Positions 33,124 through 41,399 of a DNA stretch of 48,159 bases are shown here, piece after piece. Both the position numbers and the translations under genes were made by a program. Every line of letters starts with the position of its first letter. The first letter of the stretch is position 1. The stretch comes from Hellea sp. Its GTDB lineage: Bacteria; Pseudomonadota; Alphaproteobacteria; Caulobacterales; Maricaulaceae. The notes below the pieces were generated by a model. That model was not told where the DNA came from and ran no database searches. It saw nothing but the letters and a program-made list of their open reading frames with translations. The stretch is taken from assembly GCA_028224375.1 (NCBI GenBank), contig JAOIVW010000022.1, forward strand, positions 1 to 48,159, read 5' to 3'.

Positions 33124-34206
33124 ATGAAAAAACTATTTCTAATTATTCTGGCCGCTATCGTTTTAATCGGGGTCTATCTAGCGGCGTGGCCTGTTTCTGT
33201 TGATCCTGTGTCTTGGAACGCGCCTGAAAATAAAGGCTTTGTCGGCGATTTTGCGCCTAATACGGATTTAGCTAATCTTGAATATCTGCCGATGGGCGAG
33301 AGCCATGGTCCCGAAGATGTCGTGATGCATGAGGGCAAACTTTATGTCTCGTCACAAGAGGGCAAGATTATAGAAATTGACCCCGCCGCGAAAACACACC
33401 GTGAATATGCGGATACCAAAGGCTCGGCCTTGGGCATGGAAATGGACGCGCAGGGTAACCTCATCATCGCCGATGCCTTTCGCGGATTACTGGCCGTCTC
33501 GCCGCAAGGCCAAGTTTCGGTGCTGACCGATGAGGTTGATGGCACGCCTATTCTCTATGCGGATGATTTGGATATCGCCGCAGATGGCGTGATATATTTT
33601 TCGGACGCTTCGACGAAATTCGGGGCCAAAGCGAGCGGCGATACCCTTGGCGCGAGCGTTTTAGAAATTTCAGAACATCGGGGCACGGGCCGATTGCTCG
33701 CCTATAATCCGGCGACGAAACGCACCCGCGTTGTCAAAGACGGCTATGTCTTTTCTAATGGCGTGGCGATGACATCAGATGGCGATATCTTAGTCAATGA
33801 AACCGGCACCTATCAAATGCACCGCGTGTCACCTGATGGCCGCAGCCGCGTGATAATGGATAACCTTCCCGGCTTTCCGGATAATGTTAATCGCGGGCCA
33901 AAATTAGCGGACGGGACTGAGACCTTTCTATTGGGTATTGTCTCGCAAAGATCAAAGTGGCTTGATGATAATTCAGAAAATGTTGGGGCGCGGAAAATGG
34001 CGATGCGCCTGCCGGCTTTCATGCGTCCGCAAGCCGTCAATTATGGTTTAATCGTTCAAATAGACGGGGAAGGAAACGTGCTCAAAACCTGGCAAGACCC
34101 AAGCGGGAGCTACCCCAGCGCGACGGGCGCGATTATCGCTGAAGATGGCTATATGTATGTGTCGAGCTTGACCGCGCCTGAGCTAGGCCGCCTAAAAATA
34201 AAATAA
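33124..34206 (+). CDS. SMP-30/strictosidine-synthase-like beta-propeller protein
   Basis: The 360-residue protein has an N-terminal membrane anchor or signal (KKLFLIILAAIVLIGVYLAAW) and a six-bladed propeller of the strictosidine synthase/APMAP/gluconolactonase superfamily. Segments are GPEDVVMHEGKLYVSSQEGKI, ADAFRGLLAVSP, YADDLDIAADGVIYFSDASTKF, YVFSNGVAMTSDGDILVNETGTY and LPGFPDNVNRGPKLADGT. The family includes lactonases and arylesterases. The substrate is unknown here. It is followed 13 bases later by the DUF4345 gene. Confidence 0.85.
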   Translation: MKKLFLIILAAIVLIGVYLAAWPVSVDPVSWNAPENKGFVGDFAPNTDLANLEYLPMGESHGPEDVVMHEGKLYVSSQEGKIIEIDPAAKTHREYADTKGSALGMEMDAQGNLIIADAFRGLLAVSPQGQVSVLTDEVDGTPILYADDLDIAADGVIYFSDASTKFGAKASGDTLGASVLEISEHRGTGRLLAYNPATKRTRVVKDGYVFSNGVAMTSDGDILVNETGTYQMHRVSPDGRSRVIMDNLPGFPDNVNRGPKLADGTETFLLGIVSQRSKWLDDNSENVGARKMAMRLPAFMRPQAVNYGLIVQIDGEGNVLKTWQDPSGSYPSATGAIIAEDGYMYVSSLTAPELGRLKIK

Positions 34207-34219
34207 CCAGGAGAATAAG

Positions 34220-34597
34220 ATGAAACGCGGATTACAAATAGCGCTGGCGGTGCTCAGCCTGATACCTTTGTGCTTTGCTGTGATGGGGCTGCTGGGCGGC
34301 GCGCAAGCGGCCAATGGCGGGGGCGTTGTTACCGCCGAGCTGGATAATCAATTTCGGTATTTTTCAGCTTATTATCTCTCGCTCTTCTTTTTACTGTGGT
34401 GGGTGCTGCAAGATTTAGAAAACCGCGGGCCTGTCTTGCGCCTTCTGGTCTTGGCGATTTTCCTCGGAGGCCTTGCGCGGCTTTACAGCTATCTCACAGT
34501 TGGCCCGCCGCCTATTAATGGCTTAATCGGCATGGCGCTGGAACTTGGCTCTCCTGTGCTGCTGCTTTGGCATAATTTGGTGGTGAAAAAAGGCTAA
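34220..34597 (+). CDS. DUF4345-family membrane protein
   Basis: A 125-residue protein with four predicted membrane helices (for example LQIALAVLSLIPLCFAVMGLL and YFSAYYLSLFFLLWWVLQDL). The N-terminal helix, the LDNQFRYFSAYYL segment and the RLYSYLTVGPPP loop match DUF4345, a family of unknown function. It lies between the propeller gene and the reductase gene on the same strand. Confidence 0.8.
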   Translation: MKRGLQIALAVLSLIPLCFAVMGLLGGAQAANGGGVVTAELDNQFRYFSAYYLSLFFLLWWVLQDLENRGPVLRLLVLAIFLGGLARLYSYLTVGPPPINGLIGMALELGSPVLLLWHNLVVKKG

Positions 34598-34659
34598 TCA
34601 TTTGCAAGCTTGCGCGGCCTAAATTTATATGCAATTTGTTGCATATAAAGGAGAAATCT

Positions 34660-35841
34660 ATGTCGCGTGAATTTGATGTTGTTGTATATGGGGCCACAGG
34701 CTTTACGGGCCGCTTAGTGGCAGAATATCTACAAAGCCAATATGGCCCAGATAATGATAGCGGTGTATCTTGGGCGATGGCGGGACGGTCTCAGGATAAG
34801 CTCGAAGCTGTCCGTGATGAAATGGGCGTCTCCAAAGATATTGCCCTCATTGTCGCTAATTCTGATGACCCTGCCTCGCTGGAGGCGATGGCGGCGCGCA
34901 CAAAATCCGTTTGCACAACCGTTGGCCCTTATCAGCTTTACGGCGACCCTTTAGTTGAAGCCTGCGTCAAAGCGGGAACAGATTATGTCGACCTCTCAGG
35001 CGAGCCGCCTTGGATGGTGGACACCATCGCGAAATATGACGCGGCGGCTAAAGAGAGCGGCGCGCGGATTGTCCATTCCTGCGGTTTTGACTCCATACCC
35101 TTTGATTTGGGTGTCTATTTCCTGCAGCAACATGCCATCGCTCATCACGGCGGGCCTTGCGCCAAAGTGCGCGGACGTGTGCGCAAGATGAAAGGCACAT
35201 TTTCGGGCGGCACAGCGGCGAGTTTTTTCGAGACCATGAAACGCGCCGCGAAAGAGCCGGAAGTTCTGACATGGCTCAAAGATCCGTTCTCTCTCGTGCC
35301 GGACTTTAATGGCCCGCCGCAACCGACAGGGCATAAGCCTATTGAAGAGACGGATATCGGCAGCTGGTCAGCGCCTTTTATTATGGCATCGATTAATACC
35401 AAAAATGTCCACCGCTCCAATGCGCTGCTTGGCCATCTTTACGGCGAAGATTTTGTCTATGACGAGATGGTGCTGACAGGCCCCGGCGAGCAGGGCAAAG
35501 CCGCGGCGGAGTTCGTCGCCAAGGATGACTCCATGGCGAAAAATCCGCCCAAGCCTGGCGAGGGTCCCAGCAAAGAAGAGCGCGAAACAGGCTTTTATGA
35601 TGTCATGTTTATCGGCGACGCCCCTGACGGCACGCGCATCATCGCAGGCGTCACAGGAGATAAAGATCCAGGCTATGGCTCGACCTCAAAAATGATTGCC
35701 GAATCCGCACTCTGCCTCGCCAAAGATATCAACCGCGACGACACACCAGGCGGGGTCTATACCTCAGCTCCCGCCATGGGGGGCGCGCTGATTGACAGGC
35801 TGGTCGCCAATGCGGGGCTGACATTTAAGATTGAGAGTTAA
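34660..35841 (+). CDS. Saccharopine-dehydrogenase-like reductase (trans-acting enoyl reductase family)
   Basis: The 393-residue protein starts at ATG 34660, preceded by AAGGAG (34648-34653). The earlier ATG at 34636 lacks this site. It shows the cofactor fold FDVVVYGATGFTGRLVAEYL, then CTTVGPYQLYGDPLVEACVKAGTDYVDLSGEPPWM and HSCGFDSIPFDLGVYFLQ, which characterise the YNL134/SCCPDH and mycobacterial trans-enoyl reductase group. The substrate is unknown, and true saccharopine dehydrogenase activity is unlikely. A stretch of ~130 bp without a gene follows. Confidence 0.88.
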   Translation: MSREFDVVVYGATGFTGRLVAEYLQSQYGPDNDSGVSWAMAGRSQDKLEAVRDEMGVSKDIALIVANSDDPASLEAMAARTKSVCTTVGPYQLYGDPLVEACVKAGTDYVDLSGEPPWMVDTIAKYDAAAKESGARIVHSCGFDSIPFDLGVYFLQQHAIAHHGGPCAKVRGRVRKMKGTFSGGTAASFFETMKRAAKEPEVLTWLKDPFSLVPDFNGPPQPTGHKPIEETDIGSWSAPFIMASINTKNVHRSNALLGHLYGEDFVYDEMVLTGPGEQGKAAAEFVAKDDSMAKNPPKPGEGPSKEERETGFYDVMFIGDAPDGTRIIAGVTGDKDPGYGSTSKMIAESALCLAKDINRDDTPGGVYTSAPAMGGALIDRLVANAGLTFKIES

Positions 35842-35884
35842 AGGTTGAGAGAGTGGATTGGGCGACTTAAACCGCCCAAACAAG

Positions 35885-35899
35885 GCCGCTGGTAATGTT
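35885..35899 (+). repeat. 15-bp direct repeat, left copy
   Basis: GCCGCTGGTAATGTT occurs here and at 36692-36706, on either side of the secreted-protein gene, 807 bp apart. Confidence 0.75.
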
Positions 35900-35971
35900 T
35901 ACCGATACGGTAGTATTTACTGAAAACAAGCCAATTGAAATAGGTAAGTATTCTCCGGAAGCAGACCTCAA

Positions 35972-36622
35972 TTACTCTATATTTTCATCCTGGTTTTCAA
36001 CATACTCGAGAATGCCAAGCGGTGGTCTTTTCAGCATTTTCTTAGCTAACCGTACTAGATCTTTCTTGGAGTTTATCGAGCAGTAATCCGTTTTCAATAT
36101 ATCTAAATTTGGCCCCGACCGTATATTATTTCGAGGGCACTTACGTTGCAGAACTAAATAAGCATCGCCCAATTTTTTCTCAGATTCTCGTGCAAGCAAA
36201 AGATAATCACTTCCCGGACGCGCTCCGATTTGGATTGCCCAAAGATCGTAATTCACTTTTTTGCGATCTACATTCGTTAACTCAACAAAAAATGAAGGCT
36301 TGTGTTCTGCAGTCTCTAACTCGTCGCGTTCATAAGCCTCATACACATTTACCCAGCAATGAAACACGCCATAGTTTTGAAAACGATACCACATATGATC
36401 ACCATCTGAATCTGTAAATCGCCAATCACCAAATTTAGATCGATTTACGCAACCAAATTCGTCTTCATTTGTGAAATTTTGAGGCCAAACATTGTCATCA
36501 GAGGCTGACCAAAGCGGCACATCAGAATGAATGAGATTATCATATAACTCATCATCTGAAGCTTGGGCCGTGCAAAATATGCAAAGCATTACAGAAAAAA
36601 CAACTAATCGAAATAAACCCAT
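35972..36622 (-). CDS. Unknown secreted protein
   Basis: Starting at ATG 36622 the product is 216 residues with a clean signal peptide (MGLFRLVVFSVMLCIFCTAQ, cleavage near AQASDD). The longer upstream frame has a Cys/Arg-rich, unlikely N-terminus. The mature part is rich in aromatic residues and contains paired cysteines (DEFGCVNRSKF, VFHCWVNVYEAY, VLQRKCPRNN and KTDYCSINSKK), suggesting disulfides and a periplasmic or extracellular site. No family is recognised. Base composition is more AT-rich than the neighbours, and the gene is bracketed by a 15-bp direct repeat, both consistent with recent acquisition. Confidence 0.7.
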   Translation of the reverse strand: MGLFRLVVFSVMLCIFCTAQASDDELYDNLIHSDVPLWSASDDNVWPQNFTNEDEFGCVNRSKFGDWRFTDSDGDHMWYRFQNYGVFHCWVNVYEAYERDELETAEHKPSFFVELTNVDRKKVNYDLWAIQIGARPGSDYLLLARESEKKLGDAYLVLQRKCPRNNIRSGPNLDILKTDYCSINSKKDLVRLAKKMLKRPPLGILEYVENQDENIE

Positions 36623-36691
36623 TGTAAGTCTAATAACCCTTAGTTTAGATTTTGGCAAACTCGAGCAGCTTGAATCCGCAGCTCCACAACA

Positions 36692-36706
36692 GCCGCTGGT
36701 AATGTT
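36692..36706 (+). repeat. 15-bp direct repeat, right copy
   Basis: GCCGCTGGTAATGTT, identical to 35885-35899. It lies between the secreted-protein gene and the TetR gene. Confidence 0.75.
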
Positions 36707-36758
36707 AGATATTGCGGCGATAATCTGCTCCGTCAAATACACACAACAGCCTAGCTTT

Positions 36759-37397
36759 CTACCCCTTCTCCGACACAAAATCCTTGAGCAATTCCGCATA
36801 GCCTTTGCCGTGTGTCCAATAGGGCGTGATTTGGATGAGTGTCATGAAGACGCCTTGGTCGATAAGGGATTTGGGCGGAGATGTGCCGTGGCGTAGATCG
36901 TGATATTGTAGCCAGAATGTGAAGTGTTGGGCGATGCGTCCTGCGAGGGCATCCCGTTCGCCGTCATCAAATTTTAGATGGCCTTGGCTTTCTAATGTAG
37001 AGAGAAGGGCGAGGGCGGTTTGTTCTTTCAGAGATAATATCCGCGCGAAGCGATTTCGCAGGGCGGGGATTCTGTCAATGAGTTCAGATTGGTTTTTATA
37101 AAAAAAGCGAAAGTCGAAAATCTCTTCAAAAATAATATAAAGATAAACCCAATTATCTTCAATCTTAAGCGGCTCGCGAACGGGTGAGCTTAAGACTTGG
37201 CGGATTTCTTCTTCAAAATCTGCGAAGAGCTCGACAATGATTTCGTCTTTGCCTTTATAGTGGTAATAGAGATTACCGGGGCTAATGCCGATGACAGAGG
37301 CAATATCAACAGAGCTGACGGCGCTTTCGCCTTCATTGTTAAAAAGGCCTAAAGCTGTTCTAAGAATTTTCTCTTTGGTTTTAGACCGCTCTGCCAC
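36759..37397 (-). CDS. phaD: TetR-family regulator, PhaD-like
   Basis: The 212-residue regulator has the DNA-binding domain KTKEKILRTALGLFNNEGES and the helix-turn-helix DIASVIGISPGNLYYHYKGKDEII. The GISPGNLYYH segment and the gene order match PhaD of the Pseudomonas medium-chain PHA cluster, which controls phaC and phasin promoters in response to an intermediate of PHA metabolism. It starts directly (1 base) after the phasin stop, so it is in the same operon. The C-terminal domain has FFYKNQSELIDRIPALRNRFARI. The symbol rests on context plus similarity. Confidence 0.8.
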   Translation of the reverse strand: MAERSKTKEKILRTALGLFNNEGESAVSSVDIASVIGISPGNLYYHYKGKDEIIVELFADFEEEIRQVLSSPVREPLKIEDNWVYLYIIFEEIFDFRFFYKNQSELIDRIPALRNRFARILSLKEQTALALLSTLESQGHLKFDDGERDALAGRIAQHFTFWLQYHDLRHGTSPPKSLIDQGVFMTLIQITPYWTHGKGYAELLKDFVSEKG

Positions 37398-37943
37398 TTA
37401 TTTTTTTTGAGTTGGTTTTTTTGCGGCGGGCTTCTTTTTAGGCGGCGCTTTTTTAACAGGCGTCTTTTTCGCAGTTGTGCGCTGCGTTCGCGTCGTCGTC
37501 TTGCGTTTCACAGGTTTTTTGGCAACTGGTTTTTTTCGGGCTGGTTTTTTTGGCTCTAATAATTCCAAAATTCGATCTATCTTGGCTTCAACAGCTGTGA
37601 GGCGATCTTCATGATTTGCAACTTCAGCTGCGCCTTTATCTCCGCGCGATAGTCTGGACCGCATGGCTTTTATGCGCTCATCAATATCAAAATCAGGCAT
37701 ATCAAAATTTGGCATCTGGGCTTTATCTAGAGCTTCCTTTCCTTTGGCTTTGCCGACTTTTTCGAGCATCGCGCCTTTTTGGACAAGGTCATCAAAAACT
37801 TCGCTGCTTTTTCCTGTCACATCTTTGAGGGCTTCTTGGGCTTCTGTGAAAGCGCGGCCATAGGCGCCAATGCCGGCCAACCATATACGGCGGGCTGATT
37901 CTTGTGCTGATTTTGGAGAGCTGCGTTTTTTCTTATCGGTCAT
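37398..37943 (-). CDS. phaF: PhaF-like phasin with basic C-terminal tail
   Basis: The 181-residue protein binds PHA granules. The N-terminal half has the phasin motif ARRIWLAGIGAYGRAFTEAQEALKDVTGKSSEVFDDLVQKG and a heptad-like coiled coil (HEDRLTAVEAKIDRILELL). The C-terminal ~50 residues are Lys/Pro/Ala repeats (KKPVAKKPVKRKTTTRTQRT), the histone-like tail that lets PhaF tie granules to the nucleoid. It overlaps the phaZ stop by 11 bases and is followed by phaD. Confidence 0.88.
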   Translation of the reverse strand: MTDKKKRSSPKSAQESARRIWLAGIGAYGRAFTEAQEALKDVTGKSSEVFDDLVQKGAMLEKVGKAKGKEALDKAQMPNFDMPDFDIDERIKAMRSRLSRGDKGAAEVANHEDRLTAVEAKIDRILELLEPKKPARKKPVAKKPVKRKTTTRTQRTTAKKTPVKKAPPKKKPAAKKPTQKK

Positions 37944-38895
37944 AAGTCCTCTTTACACTGGCGGGGTCAATTGATTTGTGGTTATAGGCCACAGCGACTG
38001 AAGGCAGCAAGACAGGATCAACACGGGGCATGCGCACTTCTGGCTCGCCAAAGAAATCCCTTATAAGCTCAACCGTTTTATCGCGGCGCGTCAATAAGAA
38101 GAGATGACCTGCGCCGTCTAATATTTCGAGTTTAGATTTTTTAATGCCGCGCTTTAAAATACGCCCATTAATGACAGGCACGATATGATCATTCCCGCCC
38201 ATAATGATAAGGGTTTTGGCTTTGATGCGGCGGATAAAGGGCAGGGTAGAATAGCCCGCCATAGCGCCTAATTGGTAGAGATAGCCCTTCATACTGGGCG
38301 GCACCATATTGACGGAGAAATCATGCACACCGTCTCCGGCGGCATCACCGTAAAGCGCCTCAAAGTTTTTGGCGAGAAAGTCGCGGTCAATATAACGCTT
38401 AGGCGATATCATTTTGGACAAGGCTTTAGGTTTGCCGGGCACCATGGTGACGCCAGTTGTCGTCGCGCAGAGCACAAGGTTGCGGGTCATGCGTTTATAT
38501 TGCCAGGCAAATTGCTGCGCGGGACCGCCGCCCCAGGACACGCCTAAAACGTCGACTTTCGTATAACGGTTTTTCAGCAAAATTTCTTTGGCCGCATAGG
38601 CCACCCACCACGGACGATAAGGAATTTTAGGATCAGGCGAGCCGCCCACACCTGGCATGTCAAAGGTGATAATATCGCGGCCTGTAAAGGTATCTGCAAA
38701 AGCCTGCGCGATTTCAAGGTTTGCGCCAATACCATTAAAAAACAAAAGCGGTGTGCGTTTACCGCTGCCTTTATCTGTGCCCGTCCAAATGGCGGTTCGC
38801 AGGGACTGATTGCCAATCTTTGAAAAGAAAATCCGAGGAAGATTGGGATGAAAATCAGGATGTAAGTCGTCTGCCATAAATGGCCTTTCAGGCAT
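37933..38895 (-). CDS. phaZ: Intracellular medium-chain PHA depolymerase
   Basis: An alpha/beta hydrolase that mobilises stored PHA. The protein has up to 320 residues. Motifs are PLLFFNGIGANLEIAQAFAD (oxyanion region), DMPGVGGSPDPKIPYRPWW, the nucleophile elbow VLGVSWGGGPAQQFAW (Ser about residue 120 of the long form), MVPGKPKALSKMISPKRY, the acid in IMGGNDHIVPVINGRIL and the His in GAGHLFLLTRRD. All match PhaZ of Pseudomonas. The ATG at 38877 (MADDLHP) has AAAGG at better spacing than the ATG at 38895 and may be the true start. Two LacI-type palindromes precede it. Confidence 0.92.
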   Translation of the reverse strand: MPERPFMADDLHPDFHPNLPRIFFSKIGNQSLRTAIWTGTDKGSGKRTPLLFFNGIGANLEIAQAFADTFTGRDIITFDMPGVGGSPDPKIPYRPWWVAYAAKEILLKNRYTKVDVLGVSWGGGPAQQFAWQYKRMTRNLVLCATTTGVTMVPGKPKALSKMISPKRYIDRDFLAKNFEALYGDAAGDGVHDFSVNMVPPSMKGYLYQLGAMAGYSTLPFIRRIKAKTLIIMGGNDHIVPVINGRILKRGIKKSKLEILDGAGHLFLLTRRDKTVELIRDFFGEPEVRMPRVDPVLLPSVAVAYNHKSIDPASVKRTYDR

Positions 38896-38960
38896 TTAAT
38901 CTAACAAGCAGGGCCTAGGTCCTACGTGTTTCATATAGGATTTGGGTACGAAACCCAGTA

Positions 38961-38976
38961 TGTAAAGCGTTTTACT
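38961..38976. promoter_or_regulatory. LacI-type operator palindrome 1 between phaC and phaZ
   Basis: TGTAAAGCGTTTTACT is a near-perfect palindrome around a central CG, typical of LacI/GalR-family operators (TGTAAA-N-CG-N-TTTAC). It lies 84 bp upstream of the favoured phaZ start. A second copy lies 29 bp to the right. The regulator is not encoded in this window. Confidence 0.5.
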
Positions 38977-38989
38977 GTGAAAATACTGG

Positions 38990-39005
38990 TGTAAACCGCT
39001 TTATA
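38990..39005. promoter_or_regulatory. LacI-type operator palindrome 2 between phaC and phaZ
   Basis: TGTAAACCGCTTTATA shares the TGTAAA-x-CG-x-TTTA pattern of the first palindrome and abuts the phaC stop codon. Start points are 29 bp apart, close to three helical turns, which would suit cooperative binding. Confidence 0.5.
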
Positions 39006-40685
39006 TTAGGTAAACACATATTCGCCCGGCGCCTGTGAAATTGGCGGATGGGCTTTGTTACCCAAGGATTTAGGCGCGTTTTTAAGCTCACCAGAGCGCT
39101 CAGAGAGCCATTCATTCCAACGTATCCACCACGACTCGCTTTTGCTTTCCGCGCCCTCAAGCCAACGGTCAGCGCGGGGCGGGAAATCCTTATTAGTGTA
39201 ATACATCGCTTTGGGATTGCCCGGAGGGTTTATCAAAGACTGTAAGTGGCCTGAGTTAGACAGGATAAATTCTGTGTCCCCGCCCATAAGCCTGACATTG
39301 CGGTAGCAGGCCTTCCACGGTGTGATGTGGTCAGTGACACCCGCAACCATAAACCCGTCCTGCGTGACGGCGGAGAGGTCAACATCATTGCCCATAAAAG
39401 GAATTTCCTTATCGGGGCGGAAACGCCTATCTTGGAAAATATCCAGATAATCGGAATGAAGCTGTGCCGGCAGATTGGTGCTGTCATTATTCCAAAAGAG
39501 AACATCAAAAGGCGGCGGGTCTTCGCCGAGCAAATAATTATTGACGACATAATTCCAGATTAAATCATTAGGCCGCATCCAAGCAAAAGACCGTCCTAGC
39601 TCCTCGCCTGTTAAAATACCCTTTTTCGCGCTTTGACGGCGGGCCGCTTCAATGGCGCGGTCATTCACGAAAAGCCCAACTTCTGAATCCGATTTTTTCC
39701 CGTCCAGAACAGAGACCATCAATGTATAGCAATTTACGCAGTTATCTCCGCGCGCGGCAAGTTCTGACAAAAGCAGGGCAAGGGTGATGCCGCCTGAACA
39801 AGCGCCCGTTACGTTGATACGCGGACTACGCGTGATTTTCTTGACCGCCTCAGTCGCTTTAATCAGGGCGGCAACATAACTTTCCAGACCCCAATGGGAA
39901 TGCTGACGCGTGGGGTTGCGCCACGAAATGGCAAAGACTTGATAGCCCATTTTGGTGAGGAAGCGCACCATGGATTTGTCTGGCGCGAGGTCAAGCGCGT
40001 AAAACTTATTAATTTGCGGCGGGATAACGACAAGCGGGATTTTATAAACCTGCTCTGTTTTTGGCTGATATTGAATAACTTCCAGCATTTCATTTTTGAA
40101 GACAACAGCGCCTTTCGAATTGGCAACATTTTCGCCAATTTTAAATGGCCGCCCATCAACCTGGCTGGGCATGCCGCCATTATGACGAAGGTCCTCATAG
40201 GCATTTTTCATTCCGCGCGCTAGAGACACGCCGCCCGTTTCAAAGAGGCGCTTCATAGCGGTTGGATTGCCCAGCAATGTGTTGGTCGGGGCCAAGGCAT
40301 CGACAATCAAATCCGTGACGAACTTCGCCCGCACCTTATCTGCAGGATGCATGCGCGAGTCGCCAATCCAGCCATCGAGCTCCTGGCGCATGGCCAGCCA
40401 GCTTTGCATGCCGCGTTTGTAAAAGCCGTTCGTTTGCCAAGTTTCATCTTTGAAGCGGCGATCGCGCTTATCGGGCGCTAATTCTGATGTGCCTTTGGCA
40501 ATTGCTAGCATTTCGCCGGCATAGTTTTTAAGATGTTTAGCAAAGGGCTTAGGCTGCTTGGCCGCATATCCGGCGACAAGACCTAAGGATTTAATGACTT
40601 CTGAGCGCCGAAATCCTAATAGCGAATTGACAGCTACTGTATTTTGCGCCGCATTTTGACCAACGGTTTCTTTTCTTTTCGCCAT
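39006..40685 (-). CDS. phaC: Class II poly(3-hydroxyalkanoate) polymerase
   Basis: PhaC polymerises (R)-3-hydroxyacyl-CoA to PHA on the granule surface. The length, 559 residues, is exactly that of Pseudomonas class II enzymes. The lipase-like box is INVTGACSGGITLALLLSEL with nucleophile Cys 296, the acid Asp 452 in GVTDHITPWKACYR, and the general-base His 480 in SNSGHLQSLINPPGNPKA, the same numbering as Pseudomonas PhaC1. FWNNDSTNLPAQLHSDYLDIF and SWRNPTRQHSHWGLESY are also present. It is flanked by phasin genes and phaZ, all on the same strand. Class II, rather than the class I usual in alphaproteobacteria, is noteworthy. Confidence 0.95.
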   Translation of the reverse strand: MAKRKETVGQNAAQNTVAVNSLLGFRRSEVIKSLGLVAGYAAKQPKPFAKHLKNYAGEMLAIAKGTSELAPDKRDRRFKDETWQTNGFYKRGMQSWLAMRQELDGWIGDSRMHPADKVRAKFVTDLIVDALAPTNTLLGNPTAMKRLFETGGVSLARGMKNAYEDLRHNGGMPSQVDGRPFKIGENVANSKGAVVFKNEMLEVIQYQPKTEQVYKIPLVVIPPQINKFYALDLAPDKSMVRFLTKMGYQVFAISWRNPTRQHSHWGLESYVAALIKATEAVKKITRSPRINVTGACSGGITLALLLSELAARGDNCVNCYTLMVSVLDGKKSDSEVGLFVNDRAIEAARRQSAKKGILTGEELGRSFAWMRPNDLIWNYVVNNYLLGEDPPPFDVLFWNNDSTNLPAQLHSDYLDIFQDRRFRPDKEIPFMGNDVDLSAVTQDGFMVAGVTDHITPWKACYRNVRLMGGDTEFILSNSGHLQSLINPPGNPKAMYYTNKDFPPRADRWLEGAESKSESWWIRWNEWLSERSGELKNAPKSLGNKAHPPISQAPGEYVFT

Positions 40686-40754
40686 GTGAATACCCTACCT
40701 TTTTCTATCAGCCTTTAAAGCAAGAGTTAGGCTGTGGTGCAAGCGCATATAAAA

Positions 40755-40790
40755 ATGGCGATGCGAAACCAAAAGGCCGCGCATCGCCAT
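40755..40790 (-). terminator. Rho-independent terminator of the phasin gene
   Basis: An 11-bp perfect stem (ATGGCGATGCG at 40755-40765, CGCATCGCCAT at 40780-40790) with a 14-base loop, followed on the reverse strand by TTTTTATA. It sits between the phasin stop and the phaC start. Confidence 0.85.
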
Positions 40791-40843
40791 AAGCTAATTT
40801 AAATAGCGCTTAAATCCGATTGAGGATTAAAGGCTTTATAAAC

Positions 40844-41277
40844 CTAAGCGGCTTTTTTAGCTGTTTTCTGCGTGGTCATTTTGACTTTCTTGACCGGCTT
40901 AGCGGCTTTTTTGGTCATAGCAGAAATTTTCTTGTTTAGCGCTGTAAGTTCAGCTTCCAGCTCAGAGACACGGTCATTTGAAGCCGTTGGCATTTCGCTG
41001 TAGTGCCTGCAAATGTTTCGCTGGCCTTAGTTTGCGCGTCTTTTGCAAGAACAGCTGCTTTAGCTTCAAGCTCTTCGCCTTTTTCAACAAATGTGCCGAA
41101 AAGACCATCTGTTGCGCCGCGAACTTGCTCAAAGCGGAATTTAGCGCGCTCATAAGCTGCGCCGTGCAGGCCGATATAGGCCAAAACGCCTTTACGCAGA
41201 AGGGCTGTCGCTTTGACAGTTTCTTTTTGGGCTGTTTTTGCCGTTTTTTTAGCAGTCGTTGTTTTCGTTTTTGCCAT
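40844..41277 (-). CDS. phaI: PhaI-like phasin, reading frame interrupted at an A run
   Basis: The start is ATG 41277, with AAGGAGG upstream. The first ~94 residues read MAKTKTTTAKKTAKTAQKET, then LLRKGVLAYIGLHGAAYERAKFRFEQV and GLFGTFVEKGEELEAKAAVLAKDA, the phasin/polyhydroxyalkanoate-granule pattern. The frame then breaks near 40993-40995. With one extra A there, the coding frame continues through ASNDRVSELEAELTALNKKI (coiled coil) and the Lys/Ala tail KKAAKPVKKVKMTTQKTAKK to TAG at 40844-40846, giving ~145 residues. Without the fix a short out-of-frame tail ends at 40936. The continuation has exactly the coiled coil and basic tail expected. The symbol is by position and is tentative. Confidence 0.8.
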
Positions 41278-41399
41278 GATGGCCTCCTTAAAAATCAGGC
41301 GAATTTGCATTCGCTATGTTCGATGAGATTTAAGTAGGGATAGAAATTAGAAAGCGCGTCCTAATGATGCTGCGCCGCCGGATATCAAAGCGGTTTAGG

